Shown here: positions 59,196-64,000 of the stretch, one piece after another
Numbering within the stretch: the stretch's first letter is position 1
Layout of the letters: every line of letters starts with the position of its first letter
NCBI RefSeq assembly: GCF_963675165.1
Contig: NC_087391.1
Coordinates: 4,886,646-4,950,645 of the forward strand
Direction: 5' to 3'
Source of the DNA: Halichondria panicea
Taxonomy: Eukaryota; Porifera; Demospongiae; Suberitida; Halichondriidae
Length of the DNA stretch: 64,000 nt
Translations under genes and position numbers: made by a program
Notes under the pieces: generated by a model
Seen by the model: the letters and a program-made list of their open reading frames with translations, nothing else
Told to the model about the DNA's origin: nothing
The model's database searches: none

Positions 59196-60032
59196 ATGGG
59201 CGTGTCCAGCTCAGTACTCATTCTCCTCTGCTGTATTGGTGCATTTTACAGCATTGCTGTGTTGTTTGGAGCCCACCCAATTAAGTGAGACCTTCAGAAT
59301 TTAAGCACAAACTAACTATAAATGTGTTTTTTTCCCAGGCAGTTCTGGGGTAACCTAGCTTGGGGTGTACTGATGTCTCTCCTCACTTGCGTACCTAGCC
59401 TGATCACAGTCGGCTCGAGCAGAAGGCACCTCTCGAGAGTATTCATACAGGGCCGGTACGTATTGTACTACCAACATGCTCTCAGTGTACAGGATGCTGT
59501 TTATATATTTGTTCTACGACTATTTACTGTGTAAACATGATAGTGTAACATGACTAAGTTATTATTATTATTTATCTCTGTCCGTAGTTTCAGTCGAGCT
59601 AGTGAGATTGGTGTGTACTTTGGTTGCATTGCTGCACTGTTGGGTGCGTGGGTGGGGGCTTTCCCTATTCTACTGGACTGGCGCAGACCTTGGCAGGTAG
59701 GTATAACATAATGTGAACTTTTTTATGTTGAACAGGCTCTTTTCTGAATTTCACTGAGTATATAATTTGTGAATTCCCAAAGGTTCATGGTTCATGGAGG
59801 ACCTCTTCGTGAAGATTAACCATGAAGATGATATATAATTATGTACTATATATATATATGTGTGTTGAAAATCATCTGTATTAATATCTATATATATGCA
59901 CACACATTGTAGGTGTGGCCGATACCGTGCAGTATAGCAGCTGTAGCCCTGTGGACATGTTACTGGATAGCGTATCTGACTGTACAAACTTTCTGGCCAC
60001 ATTTGCTTCTAATTACCAGAACACCATTATGA
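59196..60032 (+). CDS. PIGF: PIGF, GPI-anchor ethanolamine phosphate transfer subunit (short form)
   Basis: ER membrane protein that stabilises PIGO and PIGG, the enzymes adding ethanolamine phosphate to GPI anchors. Exons 59196-59284, 59339-59455, 59588-59696 and 59913-60032 give 144 residues. Signature region: LLGAWVGAFPILLDW, RRPWQVWPIPCSIAAVALW, matching the conserved LPxxLDWxRPWQxWP motif of PIGF/Gpi11. About four hydrophobic segments are visible. Human PIGF is 219 residues; the sponge model aligns from about residue 90 and lacks the first two membrane helices. Either the true start lies further upstream within the neighbouring gene, or the protein is genuinely short. The start chosen is the first ATG in frame and close to the shared promoter. 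Confidence 0.85.
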
Positions 60033-60198
60033 TATTACGTCATTTCATTTGTTGAATTCACACACAACATTTATATTCTTGAAAAATATAACAGCTACAT
60101 ACATAAAAAAAACAACTAAACTGTATAAGTGTGTCTATATGACATGATGTCCGTGTAACTTGTACAAACGTCACTAATTATTATAATGGTTGGTGTGT

Positions 60199-63100
60199 TC
60201 AGAGTTTGAAATGCCGGAATACCTGTACGGGAAAAGAGGTAAAGATGAGCACAATCTCCATCACACATCTACGCATTGCAAGTAGGTACACGTGTACTAT
60301 TTGTGTACATAAATGCACGAATGCAAGACTTGTTTCAACAACAGTAAAGTGGAGAGAGAAAGTATTGCAATAAACGAATATCTTACTTAACATTGGACTA
60401 ATAACTGATACTGCTTAATGTTTTTGAATCAAGAATACTCTGATTACAGTCAGTCTTGCCCAAACCCCACTATCCCTCACTCTCTCCTCAATTAAAACAA
60501 AACAGGAATATTACGTGGTGTGGTGACTCACTTTAATCTCCATGTCCTCTGAGCCGGTGAAGACTGAGTCACGGTAAATGGCCAAGGAGCGGATGGGTTT
60601 CTCGTGTCTTTGTAACGCCAGGATAGGCAGCATGTTTTCCAGGTTCCAGACCTGAGGAGTGGGTGTGGTTAAATGAGGGTGGGGAAGGTGGGGGTTGGGG
60701 TATGAGCAATATCTCACATTACTGCAGGCAGTGACTATAATTATCGTCAGTATAGTGGTAGCTGTTCTCATACAGTTGACCTTGCGTTATCTACCTATCA
60801 AGCTTATGGGAATTGTAATGGTGTTTCCTATCAACATGTGTGGTCATCTTGTAATGTACATACACTGTACACGTATCACTTTACATTAGAGGAACAAAGT
60901 TTTTGGCCACCATACGGAGGTGGCCTTTGTTGAGGGGTTACTTAGAATACAAACAGGCCTAAGTGCCAGGGCCTCTATACCACAGTTGGCAGGGGCGACC
61001 ACTAGGAGTGGTTCCACTGTTACTATGACATACGGTACAGCAATACTGCCTCACCTGCACAGTGGTGTCCGAGGAACCAGAGAACATGTACCCACCATTA
61101 TGGGATTCAGACACTTTGAGCACTGTTACTATGCCAATATGCCCGCTGAGAGTACAGATATGTTTTAGAGTGGAGATGTCATACACCTGGATGTTCTGAT
61201 TGTGGGTGCCTGCAGAGAAGAGTCAGTGCATGAGAGTATGATATTAATGGATAACTACGAGTTTGTGAACTGCACAAGTGCACGAGTGACAGTTACTAGG
61301 CATAGACGAATCAATATCCACAGTACAGCTATGGATATCCATCACATGACGAGTATACAGGACGCATCCCATGTACAAGTGCAACAACCAAAGAGAGTAA
61401 GAGAGTAGATTTTTAATTTTTGTTGTATATCAAGTAAAGGTGGTTGATCTTTGCTAGAGCGGCCTTTTTGTGATTTTTCTATATTAATTTTGATGACTTC
61501 GGCGATGATTTCTAGACGTTGTAATCCCAATTGCCACACCCCTGTGATGCAGAATGACCAATACCAACTGGGTACAGAGGAGGCACGACAGGCACGGTTC
61601 AGCTCTAGCAATTAGTCTCTGATTGAACACTAATTATTCGCTCACATACAGCATTATTGGTGTGTTCAATCAGAGGCAGTTTTTTCCGGCAAATCAGAGA
61701 GAGCTGAATGAAATGACTACTGCATTTCAGCTGGACTTCCAGCTCATTCTAGCTGGAAAAGATCACTAGATCTAGCTCATGAATAATTAATGAGCAAACG
61801 GTTTACCTTATGTGATGGCTATGCAATATGCTACGCTGAGCATTTACTTCCCTACCATGGTAACTCACTTTCAAACTAGTTAAGCCAGACAAAATATTTT
61901 ATCCAAACATGTCTGGAACATGGGCATAATCCTAGCAATCACATTTCAACCTTAATTATTTAACCAGCTAATGTTTCCATAAGAAGTAACTACAGTGCGT
62001 GACATAGATTGAGTAGGTGCTGTACACACACGTACTGTCCAGACAATTAAGGCATACCAGTGATGATGTAATCCTTGGTGACAGCCAGAGAGTACAGAGC
62101 TCCATACATTGTCTCCATCTCATGCAGGAGGGCAAAGTCATCGTGGCCCTTCCAAATGTGTATCTTGTTGAACGAGCAGCTATACAGTCGGTCCTATAAG
62201 AGAACCACACAGTACAACCTAGTACAGAGCACAAACAGGCATTGCCATAACACTGTAAACAATGCCTTAGGGGCATTTCAAGTACACCTGACTGCATTGC
62301 ACATGTACAATAATTATGATAACAGCATGCTTAGGGAAACAAATACACTAAGCAAACCGATGGATATAGTTCATAAAAACACAATAGTATTCACGAGTGA
62401 TCAATGGCATATTGTAAACTAATTCTACTTTCTTCAGATTCAGAAAGTCCCACCTTTCTCTTGTCATACTCGAGTGCCCGCACCCAGGATTGAGAGAGAC
62501 CACTGATGTTGTGGATCTCCTTCAACGTTACTGCATTCCACACCTGTGCAGAAAGTCAGGATACTCTTAAAATTCATCAGTATATTTCCTCAGTAATTTT
62601 GCACACAATAGTGACAAGTTGAAAGTACCTTGATACAGCCGAATGATGAAGTGTAGAGGTATTCCTTACTACACACCATAGCACTGACCATTCCATCATG
62701 AGCTTTCTGTGTACGTGGGGGGAGGGGGTTGAACACTTCAGGAAGTAATGATTTTAGACCACACCCACCTGCACGAAAGCCACTTCCTCCAGTGTTTCTA
62801 GGTGCCATGATCTGAGACACAAGTCAGTACCAGCACTGTACAAGATCCCCCGACCAATGGCAAGACACAATGTCTGATTGAAAACAATAATTGTTATAAT
62901 AAATTGACACCTTTAAAGCCATCAACATGTGTATACATATCACGTACTAAGTGCCCTAACACACACACATACTTATATATAAATATATACCTAGTACCTA
63001 ACAGCCCCCCACCTCCCCCCTCACACACATGTATACAGTGGGCTAGCTTACACAGTCCTTATGAGCGGCCACTGTCTTGAGGCAGCCCTTCCTCAGGTCA

Positions 63101-63842
63101 GAGGTGGCCCATACTTTGATAGTACCATCGCTGCTCCCGCTGTACATCAGGTTGTGATGGATGACCATGGACCAAATGGTACCCTTGTGGCCTCTGGGTG
63201 TGTGTGTGTGTGTGTGTGGGTGGTGTGTGTGTGTGGGTGTGTGTGGGTGGGTGGTGTGTGTGTGTGTGTGGGATAATCAATATTGACCAAGAATTCAACA
63301 ATAATAATGTGCAAGAAAATGTGTGTATACATATTAATTACAGGATCAGTGAGAGATTGACATTCCTATCAGTTCCTCCAGGGAAGGGGTTTATTGTAAT
63401 CATTGCCAGTTACAGACAACTCAATCTACATGTACTGACGTAAGTTAATACAAAGGCTCAACAGTTCTATTCATACAGCTACAGTTGGCCTAAGGGCATA
63501 AACATCAAGGTACCTACAATCACGTACAGACTACGCCTAGAGGGTGGGGCAAGGGGTGTGGTTAGGGTTAGCATACGTACCTGAAAGTGCCAATACACTT
63601 GACTGTGAAAGGCATCTCCCACACAAAATCAGTTCTTCTCGGGGCGTCCAATGACATTGAAACCGTTGAGCCCATCGAGTCCATAGACCATCTCTTTTCC
63701 TTGGCCCCACCCAATCCTGTCTTGCGGCCAGTTAGAGGCGTGATGTCTGATGTTATTCTGCTTGTCGAGGTTTGTCTTATACGAATGTTTTTGTAGTCAG
63801 CTTCTAGTTTGTCCATTCGTGATGTCAGATTCGTGATGGTCC
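60199..63842 (-). CDS. TRAF7: TRAF7, C-terminal part (partial; N-terminus outside window)
   Basis: RING-type E3 ligase and MEKK3 scaffold; only the coiled-coil tail and WD40 propeller are here. Exons right to left: about 63580-63842 (LTSRMDKLEADYKNI, then a Ser/Thr-rich linker and TVKCIGTF), 63050-63194 (WSMVIHHNLMYSGSSDGTIK), 62768-62876 (LCLAIGRGILYSAGTDL), 62628-62706 (KAHDGMVSAMVCSKEYLYTS), 62453-62545 (EIHNISGLSQSWVRALEYD), 62055-62193 (GALYSLAVTKDYIITG), 61054-61210 (TLKHICTLSGHIGIVTVLKV), 60532-60653 (ALQRHEKPIRSLAIYRDSVF) and 60199-60226 (VFRHFKL, stop). The seven-repeat layout and the LSQSWVRALEYD and HIWKGHDD phrases follow TRAF7 rather than other WD40 proteins. It is convergent with PIGF (167 nt between stops). 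RING and zinc-finger exons should lie beyond 64000. Confidence 0.88.
61211..62054 (-). other. TRAF7 intron with one hairpin, otherwise empty
   Basis: 844 nt; contains the inverted repeat at 61617-61675 and no coding or RNA gene that I can support. Confidence 0.6.
61617..61675. repeat. Inverted repeat (14-bp arms) in TRAF7 intron
   Basis: Arms 61617-61630 (ctctgattgaacac) and 61662-61675 are exact reverse complements with a 31-nt spacer; MITE-like. Confidence 0.75.
63196..63272. repeat. (GT)n/GGGTG microsatellite in TRAF7 intron
   Basis: Long runs of tgtgtgtg and gggtggtg directly upstream (minus sense) of a WD40 exon acceptor. Confidence 0.9.
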
Positions 63843-64000
63843 TATAGCAGAGAGCAGTATGATTGAAGTACGTTAATGTGTCTTAGTACATGTAATTTAT
63901 TGGTAAGCCTTTTGCTTGCCTGCACAAATTGCATATAAAAAGCTCCATTCTCCTTCACTTTAAACAATATAATAATGTATCCTCCACTAGGAGTGCATGC
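63843..64000. other. Presumed TRAF7 intron at window edge
   Basis: No exon is recognisable; it is expected to lie between the coiled-coil exon and upstream TRAF7 exons. Confidence 0.4.

Noticed and set aside
63061-63301. Low-complexity ORFs rich in VCVCV or HTHTH
   Set aside because: Translations of the (GT)n microsatellite within a TRAF7 intron.

Overview
The window is animal nuclear DNA, most likely from a demosponge (a compact, AT-rich, Amphimedon-like genome is my best guess; the species cannot be fixed from sequence alone). Reasons: many tiny GT-AG introns (about 45-100 nt), genes packed head to head or tail to tail, animal genes (CFAP69, RIOX1, DRAP1, ZFYVE1, RTF1, TRAF7, NEMF, PIGF, histone H4), cathepsin L next to lineage-specific families, and intact calcium-type beta-gamma crystallins like those known from sponges. 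No virus-derived element was recognised.

Layout. 1-0.8 kb: exons of an unrecognised minus-strand gene. 1.2-18.6 kb: a fast-evolving tandem array of one uncharacterised family, here called 'WWGIDV' proteins after a conserved motif, in two subfamilies (A at 1.2-5.4 kb, B at 7.8-18.6 kb). It has five likely intact genes, several dead or chimeric copies, inverted fragments and palindromes, and one cathepsin L gene at the A/B boundary. 18.7-26.9 kb: NEMF (minus). 26.9-39.4 kb: CFAP69 (minus), whose 3' half has been shuffled by segmental duplication together with three near-identical plus-strand beta-gamma crystallin genes, one nested in a CFAP69 intron. 39.6-64 kb: a conserved housekeeping block with alternating strands: RIOX1/NO66 (+), histone H4 (-), DRAP1 (+), ZFYVE1 (-, three tRNA-Thr genes in one intron), RTF1 (+, with an intronless secreted-protein gene nested antisense in an intron), an unrecognised minus gene, PIGF (+), and the 3' part of TRAF7 (-).

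How it fits together. The right side serves transcription and chromatin (RTF1, DRAP1, RIOX1, H4), ribosome quality control (NEMF), lipid and membrane biology (ZFYVE1, PIGF), signalling (TRAF7) and cilia (CFAP69). Several pairs share short divergent promoters (CFAP69/RIOX1, H4/DRAP1, ZFYVE1/RTF1, unknown/PIGF). The left side is an accessory locus shaped by unequal exchange.

Most novel signals: (1) the WWGIDV array, whose conserved blocks can be read as an ADP-ribosyltransferase-like H-Y-E fold (inference only); (2) a cathepsin L promoter and signal-peptide start fused to the tail of an A-family gene; (3) minisatellites that have multiplied splice sites in RTF1, NEMF and RIOX1; (4) a helix-rich secreted protein gene inside RTF1.
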